NCBI RefSeq assembly: GCF_005490985.1
Contig: NZ_CP027869.1
Coordinates: 558,001-622,000 of the forward strand
Reading direction: 5' to 3'
Source of the DNA: Curtobacterium sp. SGAir0471
GTDB lineage: Bacteria > Actinomycetota > Actinomycetes > Actinomycetales > Microbacteriaceae
Length of the DNA stretch: 64,000 bases
Every line of letters begins with the position of its first letter. The first letter of the stretch is position 1. The position numbers were made by a program, and so were the translations under genes. This document shows, piece after piece, positions 8,157 to 15,822 of the stretch. The notes below the pieces were generated by a model that ran no database searches, was not told the origin of the DNA, and worked only from the letters and a program-made list of their open reading frames with translations.

Positions 8157-9257
8157 ATGCCGAACCCGTACGCTGCCGCCGGCGTCGACACCGCCGCCGG
8201 CGACCTGGCCGTCGAGCTCATGAAGTCCGCCGTCTCGGCGACGCACAACGCCTCGGTGCTCGGTGGCGTGGGTGGCTTCGCGGGGCTCTACGACGTCTCG
8301 TTCCTGAAGGACTACGACCGCCCGCTGCTCGCGACCTCGACCGACGGCGTCGGCACGAAGGTCGCCATCGCGCAGGCGATCGACAAGCACGACACCATCG
8401 GCCAGGACCTCGTCGGCATGGTCGTCGACGACATCGTCGTGGTCGGCGCGAAGCCGCTCTTCATGACGGACTACATCGCCTGCGGCCGCGTCGTGCCGAA
8501 CCGCATCGCCGACATCGTCGCCGGGATCGCCCGCGGCTGCTCGGCGACGGGCACCGCGCTCGTCGGCGGCGAGACCGCGGAGCACCCGGGGCTGCTCGGG
8601 CCGGACGACTACGACGTGGCCGGCGCCGCGACCGGTGTCGTCGAGGCCGACCGGCAGCTCGGCGCGCACCTGGTGCAGGACGGCGACGTCGTCGTGGCGA
8701 TCGAGTCCTCCGGTCTGCACTCGAACGGGTACTCGCTCGTCCGGCACATCCTGTCCGGCAAGGGTGTCGGTTACACCGACCAGCTGGCGGAGTTCGGCAC
8801 CGGGGTCTCCGTCGGCGAGGCGCTGCTCGAGCCCACCCGGCTCTACACCGCACCGCTGCTCGACCTGCTCGAGGCCCGACCCGGTGTCGTCCACTCGCTC
8901 TCCCACGTCACGGGTGGTGGCATCGCGGCGAACCTGGCGCGCGTGCTGCCCGTCGGCACCTGGGTCGAGGTGGACCGCTCGACGTGGACGCCCCCGGCGG
9001 TGTTCCGGGTGCTCGCGGACATGGCGGGGACGCCGGTCGAGGACACCGAGGGCACGTGGAACCTCGGCATCGGGATGTTCGCCGTGGTCGCTGCTGCCGC
9101 GGCGCCGGCGGTGCTCGAGGACCTGCGCGCCGCTGGGCTTCCCGCGTGGACGGTCGGCACGGTGTCGACCTCGGCGCGGGAGCTGGCCGGGTTCGAGCAG
9201 GGCGCCAAGGGCGTCGACGGCGGGGCCGTGCGGCTCGTCGGTTCCTACGCCGGCTGA
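8157..9257 (+). CDS. purM: phosphoribosylformylglycinamidine cyclo-ligase
   Basis: 366 residues. AIR synthetase closes FGAM to AIR with ATP. An in-frame start exists at 8115, but the ATG at 8157 sits 7 nt after GCGGAGGA, a strong ribosome binding site, and gives the usual N-terminus (NPYAAAGVDTAAGD). The core carries TSTDGVGTKVAIA near residue 63, LVGGETAEHPG near 140, GLHSNGYSLVR near 187 and SHVTGGGIAANLAR near 248. All are typical of PurM. It is divergent from purF. Confidence 0.96.
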   Translation: MPNPYAAAGVDTAAGDLAVELMKSAVSATHNASVLGGVGGFAGLYDVSFLKDYDRPLLATSTDGVGTKVAIAQAIDKHDTIGQDLVGMVVDDIVVVGAKPLFMTDYIACGRVVPNRIADIVAGIARGCSATGTALVGGETAEHPGLLGPDDYDVAGAATGVVEADRQLGAHLVQDGDVVVAIESSGLHSNGYSLVRHILSGKGVGYTDQLAEFGTGVSVGEALLEPTRLYTAPLLDLLEARPGVVHSLSHVTGGGIAANLARVLPVGTWVEVDRSTWTPPAVFRVLADMAGTPVEDTEGTWNLGIGMFAVVAAAAAPAVLEDLRAAGLPAWTVGTVSTSARELAGFEQGAKGVDGGAVRLVGSYAG

Positions 9258-9307
9258 CGCCCGACGGCTGACGCCCGGGCCGGGCAGGCTGCCACGGTGC
9301 CGGCGCT

Positions 9308-9400
9308 GTGACCCTTCCGGTCGCACGACGTGCCGCGCGCGGTCGTTCGGGTCGTAAGACATGCCGCTCACTTCGGAGTTGAGCGGCACGTCGTGCGACC
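9308..9400. repeat. 92-bp intergenic element, copy 1
   Basis: This copy runs from GTGACCCTTCCGG to GTCGTGCGACC. It contains three related arms of about 20 nt. The last two (roughly 9351-9371 and 9380-9400) form an imperfect hairpin around CTTCGGAG. The second copy lies at 9481-9573. No coding potential. It is a REP/BIME-like palindromic element by structure. Confidence 0.75.
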
Positions 9401-9480
9401 AGGGGACTCGGCAGCGTCCGACGGGGCTGCCGGGTCGAGCGGACCCATGCGGGCCGTCGACCTCGCCCTCCGTCGTCGGC

Positions 9481-9573
9481 GTGACCGTTCCGGTCGCAGG
9501 ACATGCCGCGCGTGGTCGTTCGGGTCGCAGGAACTGCCGCTCACTTCGGAGTTGAGCGGCAAGTCGTGCGCCC
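9481..9573. repeat. 92-bp intergenic element, copy 2
   Basis: Same order and spacing of blocks as copy 1 at 9308, with scattered point differences that are mostly confined to the outer arms. The stem-loop core GCCGCTCACTTCGGAGTTG is identical in the two copies. The 80 bp between the copies shows no similarity, so this is a duplicated element and not one long repeat. Confidence 0.75.
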
Positions 9574-9645
9574 GGAAGCGCAGGGGTGCCGAACCCGGGT
9601 GCGCCGAGCCCCGGTGCACCGGGCGCGGGCGCCCGCGCACACGAC

Positions 9646-9678
9646 GACGCCGCGCGACCCCGGAGGGTGCGCGGCGTC
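9646..9678. terminator. hairpin downstream of the DUF3073 gene
   Basis: GACGCCGCGC (9646-9655) pairs with 9669-9678 around a 13-nt loop, 12 bp past the minus-strand stop at 9690. No T-tract. Confidence 0.55.
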
Positions 9679-9689
9679 GACGGTTCAGG

Positions 9690-9911
9690 TCAGGCGGACT
9701 TGTTCTGGTCCTGCTGGGGCTCGAACTCGTCCTCGTCGTCACCCGGTTCCTCACCGTACTGGTCAGCCCAGCGGTCGACGTAGGAGTCTTCGTCCGAGTG
9801 TTGCCCGGCGGAGAGCTCGCGTTCGAGCGCACCGTAGTTCGTGTCCGGACTGAAGTACTTCAGCTCCCGGGCGACCTTGGTGTGCTTTGCCTTCTGACGG
9901 CCGCGCCCCAT
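9690..9911 (-). CDS. DUF3073 family protein
   Basis: 73 residues, starting MGRGRQKAKHTKVARELKYFS. This is the hallmark N-terminus of the actinobacterial DUF3073 family, which is often encoded close to purM as here. A basic N-terminal third is followed by SPDTNYGALERELS and then an acidic, Gln-rich disordered tail (DDEDEFEPQQDQNKSA). No TM segment and no enzyme motif. The role is unknown; the basic/acidic split suggests nucleic-acid or protein binding, which is inference. It is convergent with purM across the two 92-bp elements. Confidence 0.88.
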   Translation of the reverse strand: MGRGRQKAKHTKVARELKYFSPDTNYGALERELSAGQHSDEDSYVDRWADQYGEEPGDDEDEFEPQQDQNKSA

Positions 9912-10080
9912 GCGTGACCCCCTCGTGATCGGCTCTGGTCCGGTCCTGGCGGGTGCGTGGTTGCCACCCGGGGAACCGAACGGTTCGTGGTTTGAAATCT
10001 GCCGATCACTCTACCATGTACCCCGTTCCCCACCTGCCCGTCGGCGTCCCCCGCGGGTCGGCCGAAGACCTGATCAGGAC

Positions 10081-10521
10081 TCAGGCCGGGAGTGGTTCGG
10101 GAACGCCGCGCTTCCGGCGAGCGGCCCGCAGCACGAGGGCGTCGACCGAGAACCGCCCGGGCCCGGTCAGGGCGATCGCGAGCGAGGCGACGGCGAGCAC
10201 CAGCACGTACTCGAAGCCGCCGTCCTGCGCGAAGAAGCCCGCCGTGGCGTGGGCGAGCAGGCCCGCGACGACCATGTCGACGGCGAGCAGCAAGCCGACG
10301 ATCCGCGTGGCGACGCCGAGCACGAGCAGGACACCGCCGACGAGTTCGAGGCCGGCCACGACGGGGGCTGCGACCTCGGCGAGCGGGACGCCCATGCCGG
10401 CGAAGCCCTGGGTGACGCCGGGGATGCCCTGGGCGAACTTCTGGGCGCCGTGGGCGATGAACACCGCGCCGAGGACGATGCGGAGCGCGGTCAGGCCGAT
10501 GGAGGTCGATGTCGTTCGCAT
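10081..10521 (-). CDS. DoxX family membrane protein
   Basis: 146 residues with four TM segments, the DoxX layout. The first segment (LTALRIVLGAVFIAHGAQKFAQG) includes the family hallmark of a helix with HGxQK. Later segments are VVAGLELVGGVLLVLGVATRIVG, LLLAVDMVVAGLLAHATAGFF and YVLVLAVASLAIALTGPGRFSVD, the last ending in the GxGxxSxD motif. Members are quinone- or redox-related membrane proteins of poorly known function. The ATG at 10519-10521 lies 7 nt after a TAGCGT box, so it is leaderless. Confidence 0.87.
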   Translation of the reverse strand: MRTTSTSIGLTALRIVLGAVFIAHGAQKFAQGIPGVTQGFAGMGVPLAEVAAPVVAGLELVGGVLLVLGVATRIVGLLLAVDMVVAGLLAHATAGFFAQDGGFEYVLVLAVASLAIALTGPGRFSVDALVLRAARRKRGVPEPLPA

Positions 10522-10645
10522 GGCGCCGACGCTATGCGGTGACGTGTCATCGACCGGGTTGCCGCGGCGGATTGACCGGACTCCACCAGGGGTCGTCCAG
10601 ACGACGGTCCACCGAAGCGGGGACCGGCGCTCAGGAACGACCGAA

Positions 10646-10671
10646 GCCGGTCCGCAGCAGTGCGGACCGGC
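10646..10671. terminator. hairpin after the DUF3072 gene
   Basis: An 11-bp perfect stem (GCCGGTCCGCA and its complement) with loop GCAG, 26 bp beyond the minus-strand stop at 10697. It probably ends that gene. Confidence 0.7.
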
Positions 10672-10696
10672 GTCGGATGAGCGGGAGGGGGGTAGG

Positions 10697-10963
10697 TCAG
10701 GAGTCCGCGCCGCGCCCGGTCTGCTGCTGCAGGCGGTCGATGTGCTCGGACGCCTCGGCCTTCGTCAGGTCAGCGGGGAGCTCCTCGCCGGCCTCGCGGG
10801 CCAGGGTGTCGAGGTAGCTGCGCTGCGGGCCGGTCATCGGCTCGTCGCCGGTCACCCACTGCTCCGGGTCCTTGCTCGCGGTCGTCGAGGGGTCGGGACG
10901 CTCGCCGCCCAGGGTCTCGCCCTGGTGCGACTCGTCGGGGGTCTGGTCTGCTGCGTCGGTCAT
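10697..10963 (-). CDS. DUF3072 family small protein
   Basis: 88 residues from the ATG at 10961-10963, which lies 7 nt after a TAGGTT -10 box. The open frame reaches 10993, but nothing supports the longer start. The C-terminal half (MTGPQRSYLDTLAREAGEE then LTKAEASEHIDRLQQQTGR) is a helix-turn-helix-like helical repeat typical of DUF3072. The N-terminal half is polar and disordered. The C-terminus resembles the SAP-like or 'DUF3072' motif often seen in small stress or DNA-end proteins, but function is unknown. Confidence 0.8.
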   Translation of the reverse strand: MTDAADQTPDESHQGETLGGERPDPSTTASKDPEQWVTGDEPMTGPQRSYLDTLAREAGEELPADLTKAEASEHIDRLQQQTGRGADS

Positions 10964-11088
10964 GGCGCCGAACCTACGCGCGACGGCGGGCACGACACGC
11001 AGCGACGGCGTCCCCCGGACGACCCGGGCCGAGCACCCGAGACGACGACCCGCCCCGCCGCCACGGCGCCCCCGCCGACGGGCGACGC

Positions 11089-11844
11089 TCAGACGGGCGT
11101 CGCCGTGTACCGCACCAGGTCCGGCCCGACGCCGCTCGTGGCGATCGGCACCTCGGCGTCGCCCTGACGGATCCAGATCGTCGCCGCCTGCTCGTCGATC
11201 CGGACGACCTCGTGCAACGACCCGTCGAGCAGCACCGCCGCACGCACCGACACCTGCCCGGTGGACGCCCGCGGCGGGAGGCCGACCACGTCGGCGTCGT
11301 ACGCGGCGTGCCGGCCGGGGGAGAGGAACGGCGACACCGGCGTGGTCACCACCTCGAGCCCGTCCTCGACCGCCCGCACCGCGACCAGCCGGACCGCCTG
11401 GTCTGTGGGCAGGGGGACGTCGACGACCGGGGCGTCGACCGGGCCGGCCAGCGCGCGGAAGGCGGGCCGACCGTCAGGGGCGAGCCGCGCCTCCAGGCCG
11501 TCGATCCGGACGCGACCGCGGCCCCGCGAGTCGGCGTAGAGCCCTGGTTCGAGCCCGGAGCGCCGTGCCTCGAGCCGGGTGACGACGACGCGGTCGGGCC
11601 GGTACCAGTCGCGGAGCGTGGCGGGGTCCACCCAGCCGATGCTGGCGACCCCGCGGGCGAGGTCGGCGCCGTCGTCGGCGGGTCGTTCGTCGAGGGCGCC
11701 GAGCGGGTGCTCCCCGCGCACGGCGACGAGTCCGGCGTACGGGCCGGCCGCCGATGGTTCGTGGTCGAGCACCTCGACGCGCTTCGAGACCTTGCCGCCG
11801 TGGCCGTCGAAGGTCGCGAAGGTGCGCAGGTCGGAGATCGTCAT
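11089..11844 (-). CDS. hypothetical protein downstream of the APC permease
   Basis: 251 residues from ATG 11842-11844; an earlier GTG at 11875-11877 would add 11 residues and overlap the permease. I do not recognise a family. The sequence is soluble and beta-rich, with no TM, no signal peptide and few Lys. Repeated short strands are visible (VRIDGLEARLAPDGRP, VRLVAVRAVEDGLEVVTTP, VSVRAAVLLDGSLHEVVRID). It follows the permease by 13 bp on the same strand, so co-transcription is likely. A TAGCAT box 10 nt before the ATG may also give it its own promoter. A regulatory or accessory partner of the transporter is possible but unproven. Confidence 0.65.
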   Translation of the reverse strand: MTISDLRTFATFDGHGGKVSKRVEVLDHEPSAAGPYAGLVAVRGEHPLGALDERPADDGADLARGVASIGWVDPATLRDWYRPDRVVVTRLEARRSGLEPGLYADSRGRGRVRIDGLEARLAPDGRPAFRALAGPVDAPVVDVPLPTDQAVRLVAVRAVEDGLEVVTTPVSPFLSPGRHAAYDADVVGLPPRASTGQVSVRAAVLLDGSLHEVVRIDEQAATIWIRQGDAEVPIATSGVGPDLVRYTATPV

Positions 11845-11857
11845 GTCGCCGACGATG

Positions 11858-14086
11858 CTACGACCGGCCGCCGTCACGGCGTGCAGGTGCGGGGACGAGG
11901 AGGCGTACCTCGCCCGTGCACGCGGTCTGGTCGACGCCCTCGGCGGGCCCGGCGGGACGCGTCGCGCGCCGTGCCCGGGCGCCGTCGCGGAGCACGGGTT
12001 GCACGCTGTTCCGCTGCACCGAACGGAGCACCCGGTCCTCCTGCGCCTCGTGGTGGAACACGCCCTCGGGTGAGCGGCGGAGCGCAGGACGGATCGGCTC
12101 GCCGCGGCGCTCCTGGCCGGGCAGCGGCCGCGAGCGTCGCCCGTACAGCAGCTCGGACGAGTCGAGCAGCCACGGCACCAGGGCCACGGTCACCCCGTGC
12201 ACGAGCAGCAGCTTCTTGCGGATCCGGCGGCCGCGGTGGTTGTGCAGCAGCGATTCCCACCAGTGCCCGACGACGAAGACCGGCGTGTAGACGGTGACGA
12301 CCTCGGACCCGTGCTCGGCCCGGTGCGCCTTGATGTACCGGATGAGCGGCATCGAGATGTCGCGGTAGGGGCTCGGCACGACGGTGAGCGGGACCTCGAT
12401 GCCGTGCTCCGCCCACTGTTCCTGCAGTCGTCGGGCCTCGGCGTCGTCGATCGCGACGTGCACGGCCTCGAGTCCGGCGTGCTGCGCGGCGATGGCGTAG
12501 TCGATGGCCTTGAGCACCGGCTTCTGCAGCCGGTTGACGAGGACGATCGCGTGGTCGCCGGTCGCGCCGAACTGCGTATCGACGTCGGCCTCGATCTCGT
12601 GCGAGACGTCGCGGTAGTACCGGTTCACGCCGAGCATGAGGACGAACAGCACCGGCATGATCACGAACACGAGCCAGGCGCCGTGCGTGAACTTCGTGAT
12701 GGTGACGATGACGAGCACCACGAAGGTGAAGGTCGCGCCGATCGCGTTGATGGTCAGCGAGCGCCACACCTGCCCGCGGTCGACCGGGCCGTCGGCGGTG
12801 CCCTCGCGGTCCGAGCGCAGCAGCCGCAGCCAGTGCCGGACCATGCCCGTCTGCCCGAGGGTGAACGACACGAACACGCCGATGATGTACAGCTGGATGA
12901 GGCTCGTGACGTTCGCCCGGTAGACCACGAGCAACGCGACCGCGACGAGCGCGAGCACGATGACGCCGTTCGAGTAGATGAGCCGGTCGCCCCGCGTCGA
13001 CAGCGCCTTGGGGGCGTAGGAGTCGCGCGCCAGGATCGAGCCGAGCAGCGGGAAGCCGTTGAACGCCGTGTTCGCGGCGAGGAGCAGCACCGCGGCCGTC
13101 GTCGCCTGCACGACGAAGAACAGGATGCTGCCGTCGCCGAAGGTCGCGGCGGCGATCTGCGCGATGAGCGAGCGCTGCGGGGTGGTGGCGCAGGCGGTGA
13201 AGCCCTGCAGGTCGCAGGCGTGCTCGGCGTAGTGCACGCGGGAGACGAGTGCGAGCGTGATGAGCCCGACGAACAGCACGATTGCGATCGAGCCCATCAG
13301 CACGAGCGTCGTCTGGGCGTTCCGGATCTTGGGCCGCCGGAAGGCCTGCACACCGTTCGCGATCGCCTCGACGCCGGTCAGGGCGGAGCAGCCGGACGCG
13401 AAGGCGCGCAGGAGCAGCAGCACGAAGGCGGCCTGGGTCGTGTGCTCGACGTTGTCGATCGTGTACGCGGCGGACTCGGCGACGGGGGCGTTCCCGAGGG
13501 CCGTGCGGACCAGGCCGGTGACGACCATGACGAACACCGAGCCGACGAACAGGTAGGTCGGCACCGCGAACGCCTTGCTCGACTCGCGGACGCCGCGCAG
13601 GTTCACCCCGGCGAGCAGCACCACGAAGGCGACCGCGATCTCGATGCGGAACGGGTCGAGGCCGGGCAGCGCCGAGATGATGTTGTCCACGCCGGACGCC
13701 ACCGACACGGCGACGGTCATCACGTAGTCGACGAGCAGGGCGCTCGCCACGACGAGGCCGGCCTTCTCTCCGAGGTTCCGGTGCGCCACCTCGTAGTCGC
13801 CGCCGCCGGACGGGTACGCCTTGACGAGCTGTCGGTAGGACGCGACGACCACGACGAGCAGCAGCACCACCACGGCGGCGACCCCCGGCGCGAAGGTCAG
13901 GAACGCCATCCCGCCGAGCAGCAGGATCATGAGGAGCTCCTGCGGCGCGTAGGCCACGCTCGACAGCGGGTCGCTCGCGAAGATCGGCAGCGCCAGGTGC
14001 TTCGGGAGGAGCTGTCCCTCGAGCTTCTCGGAGGGCAGGGGATCCCCGATCAGTCGCGCCTTCAGCGACCGGATCTCGTTCGTCAC
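11858..14086 (-). CDS. APC-superfamily permease, KimA-like
   Basis: 742 residues from GTG 14084-14086. A TTG nine bp further up is also open, but a TAGGTT box ends 8 nt before this GTG. The N-terminus (LPKHLALPIFASDPLSSVAYAPQ split around residue 30-50) and about 12 TM helices fit the APC superfamily. The closest known type is KimA/YdaO, a potassium importer with a C-terminal USP-like domain. Such a domain is visible at about 500-650 (DHAIVLVNRLQKPVLKAIDYA, then AGLEAVHVAIDD). The last ~85 residues are Arg/Pro-rich and disordered, longer than usual. The substrate is inferred as potassium; amino acids cannot be excluded. Confidence 0.78.
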   Translation of the reverse strand: MTNEIRSLKARLIGDPLPSEKLEGQLLPKHLALPIFASDPLSSVAYAPQELLMILLLGGMAFLTFAPGVAAVVVLLLVVVVASYRQLVKAYPSGGGDYEVAHRNLGEKAGLVVASALLVDYVMTVAVSVASGVDNIISALPGLDPFRIEIAVAFVVLLAGVNLRGVRESSKAFAVPTYLFVGSVFVMVVTGLVRTALGNAPVAESAAYTIDNVEHTTQAAFVLLLLRAFASGCSALTGVEAIANGVQAFRRPKIRNAQTTLVLMGSIAIVLFVGLITLALVSRVHYAEHACDLQGFTACATTPQRSLIAQIAAATFGDGSILFFVVQATTAAVLLLAANTAFNGFPLLGSILARDSYAPKALSTRGDRLIYSNGVIVLALVAVALLVVYRANVTSLIQLYIIGVFVSFTLGQTGMVRHWLRLLRSDREGTADGPVDRGQVWRSLTINAIGATFTFVVLVIVTITKFTHGAWLVFVIMPVLFVLMLGVNRYYRDVSHEIEADVDTQFGATGDHAIVLVNRLQKPVLKAIDYAIAAQHAGLEAVHVAIDDAEARRLQEQWAEHGIEVPLTVVPSPYRDISMPLIRYIKAHRAEHGSEVVTVYTPVFVVGHWWESLLHNHRGRRIRKKLLLVHGVTVALVPWLLDSSELLYGRRSRPLPGQERRGEPIRPALRRSPEGVFHHEAQEDRVLRSVQRNSVQPVLRDGARARRATRPAGPAEGVDQTACTGEVRLLVPAPARRDGGRS

Positions 14087-14190
14087 GAGCGGCAAACCTA
14101 CTCAGTTGCGCGCACGAGTCAACACTGTGGGAACGGACAGGCAGTACGGCCCGCGCGACGGGCGCGCGGTCGGCGTGCGCCGACGGAGCA

Positions 14191-14226
14191 GCGGACGGGA
14201 GGCGCGGATCGCCACCACCCGTCCGC
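14191..14226. terminator. hairpin after the PadR gene
   Basis: GCGGACGGG (14191-14199) pairs with 14218-14226, ten bp beyond the PadR stop. The internal text carries the GGGAGGCGCGG...TCGCCACC block also seen inside the signal peptidase gene at 38028. Confidence 0.55.
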
Positions 14227-14235
14227 CGGCGGCCG

Positions 14236-14817
14236 TCAGACGGAGCGGCGCAGGGCCTCCAGGCCGTCCCGCAGGCGCGTCACCGTGTCCTCGGTGAGCG
14301 TCCCGCGCGTCGCCCGGCGACGCAGGTCCGCCCGGACCTGCTGGCGGAACGCCGCGATCGCCATCTCCACCTCGCGCAGGGCGCGGGCGCCCTCCGTCGG
14401 GACGTCGACGGGCTCGTCGGCGGTCTGCCCGCGCGGGGCCTGCGCGCTCGCGGCGAGGTCCGCGCGGAGGGAGCGCATGGCCTCGCCGACCGAGGCGCGG
14501 ACGCCGTCGGCGAGGGACCGCACCGAGTCGGCGACCCCGGACTCGACCGCGGCGAGCTCCTCGGCGCGGGCGTCGAGCTCGGCACGACCGGCGTCGGTGA
14601 TGGCGTACACGGTCTTGCGGCCGTCGACGGTCTTCGTGACGAGCCCCTCGGACTCGAGCTTGGCGAGCCGCGGGTACACGGTGCCGGCGCTCGGGACGTA
14701 CGCGCCGCCGAAGCGCTCGCCGAGGGCCTGGATGAGCTCGTAGCCGTGCATCGGACGGTCGGCGAGCATGGCGAGCAGCGACAGGCGCAGGTGGCCGTGC
14801 GCGAACACGGGGCTCAT
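14236..14817 (-). CDS. PadR family transcriptional regulator
   Basis: 193 residues. The N-terminal winged helix begins HLRLSLLAMLADRPMHGYELIQAL, the classic PadR opening, with GTVYPRLAKLESEGLVTKT as recognition region and wing (residues ~45-75). The C-terminal half is long and helical, as in PadR proteins that dimerise through it. The ATG (14815-14817) overlaps the stop of the DUF4097 gene by 4 bp (ATGA). The two are therefore translationally coupled, and the palindrome at 15681-15708 in front of the operon is the likely autoregulatory site. Confidence 0.92.
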   Translation of the reverse strand: MSPVFAHGHLRLSLLAMLADRPMHGYELIQALGERFGGAYVPSAGTVYPRLAKLESEGLVTKTVDGRKTVYAITDAGRAELDARAEELAAVESGVADSVRSLADGVRASVGEAMRSLRADLAASAQAPRGQTADEPVDVPTEGARALREVEMAIAAFRQQVRADLRRRATRGTLTEDTVTRLRDGLEALRRSV

Positions 14818-15659
14818 TCGGGCACCACCGTCTCGTCGATCGCGGTGTCGGTCGTGGCGGGCGCGGGCGGCGCGTGCAGGACCGCGATGTCGCCCGAGAC
14901 CGAGTTGACCTTCAGGTCGAGCCACTGCCCGGACAGCTCCCCGCCCTGCTTGACGTACGAGCCGCGGACCCCGCGGATCTCGGAGTCGTCGAACTGCAGC
15001 TTGCCGGACGCGGTGCTGACGGTGCAGCGGTAGGGGACGCCGTCCTCGAGCCGGACGCTCACCGAGCCGGAGACCGTGTTGATGCGGGCGGCGTCGGGGG
15101 TGCCCTGCAGGTCGAGCACCACGTCGGCGTTCACACCGTCGGCCGTGAAGCGGGGGATCGCTCCCGTCGCGACGACGTCGCCGGACACGGTGCGGAGGGT
15201 CAGCGCACCGTCGAGGTCGCGGACCGTGGTCGACCCGGAGACGGCGTGCACGGCGAGGTCGCCCGCGAGCCCGTCGACGACGACGTCGCCCGAGACGGTG
15301 TTCAGTGACGCGCCGCGGTTCGTGCCGGAGAGCAGGACCCCGGCCGAGACCACGCCGATCGTGACCCGGGCGTCGCGGGGGACGAGCACGCTGACGTCGG
15401 CGGTGGCGCGGCCGCGGAACGACTTGAGGAACCCGAGCGGGTCGTCCCACCGGATCTGCGGGTGGTCGATGGTGAGCGTGTCGCCGTCCAGCTCGATCTT
15501 GAGCGGCTTGCCGGACACGCCGTGCACCTCGACCCGTGCGGTCGGCTCGTCGTGCGCCACGACGTCGACCTGTCCGCCGGCGAGTCCGACGCGCAGGGCG
15601 CGGACGATGCCGGTGTCGATCACCTTGGGCTCCTCGACGAGCCACTTCTCCTGGGCCAT
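14814..15659 (-). CDS. DUF4097 beta-repeat protein
   Basis: 281 residues. The sequence is a run of short beta repeats of the DUF4097 (adhesin-like) type: LRVGLAGGQVDVVAHDEPTARVEV, VSGDVVVDGLAGDLAVHAVSG, SGSTTVRDLDGALTLRTVSGD and SGDIAVLHAP. The recurring xVSGDVxVxxL pattern predicts a right-handed beta helix. There is no signal peptide, so it is probably cytosolic. Paralogues are widely coupled to PadR regulators in Gram-positive bacteria and tied to envelope stress. It is the first gene of the operon, with the PadR operator 22 bp upstream and GAGGAGGCAA as ribosome binding site. Confidence 0.88.
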   Translation of the reverse strand: MAQEKWLVEEPKVIDTGIVRALRVGLAGGQVDVVAHDEPTARVEVHGVSGKPLKIELDGDTLTIDHPQIRWDDPLGFLKSFRGRATADVSVLVPRDARVTIGVVSAGVLLSGTNRGASLNTVSGDVVVDGLAGDLAVHAVSGSTTVRDLDGALTLRTVSGDVVATGAIPRFTADGVNADVVLDLQGTPDAARINTVSGSVSVRLEDGVPYRCTVSTASGKLQFDDSEIRGVRGSYVKQGGELSGQWLDLKVNSVSGDIAVLHAPPAPATTDTAIDETVVPE

Positions 15660-15680
15660 GTTGCCTCCTCGAACTCGCGT

Positions 15681-15708
15681 TGTATCGCGTCTGTGAAGTC
15701 ACGATACA
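15681..15708. promoter_or_regulatory. inverted repeat, probable PadR operator
   Basis: TGTATCG (15681-15687) and CGATACA (15702-15708) are perfect inverted halves separated by 14 bp. Flanking GCG triplets extend the symmetry. The site is 22-49 bp upstream of the DUF4097-padR operon. PadR proteins classically bind long palindromes with ATAC/GTAT cores such as this. Confidence 0.65.
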
Positions 15709-15774
15709 TCGCGTTCCGCGAGTTGTCACCGGGTCGCGGCGCGGAACGGCCGGTCGTCGCCGGGGCGCGACGCG

Positions 15775-15810
15775 GGACGGCCCCGCTCCCGGTCGGGAGC
15801 GGGGCCGTCC
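15775..15810. terminator. terminator of the sugar-binding protein gene
   Basis: Perfect 16-bp arms (15775-15790 and 15795-15810; GGACGGCCCCGCTCCC and complement) with loop GGTC, 13 bp beyond the stop of the lipoprotein gene. Confidence 0.8.
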
Positions 15811-15822
15811 TGAGGGCAGGGC

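Noticed and set aside
12197..14743. Long plus-strand open frame opposite the APC permease
   Set aside because: Composition is His/Asp/Arg shadow of TM-coding DNA; the minus strand encodes a clear 12-helix transporter.
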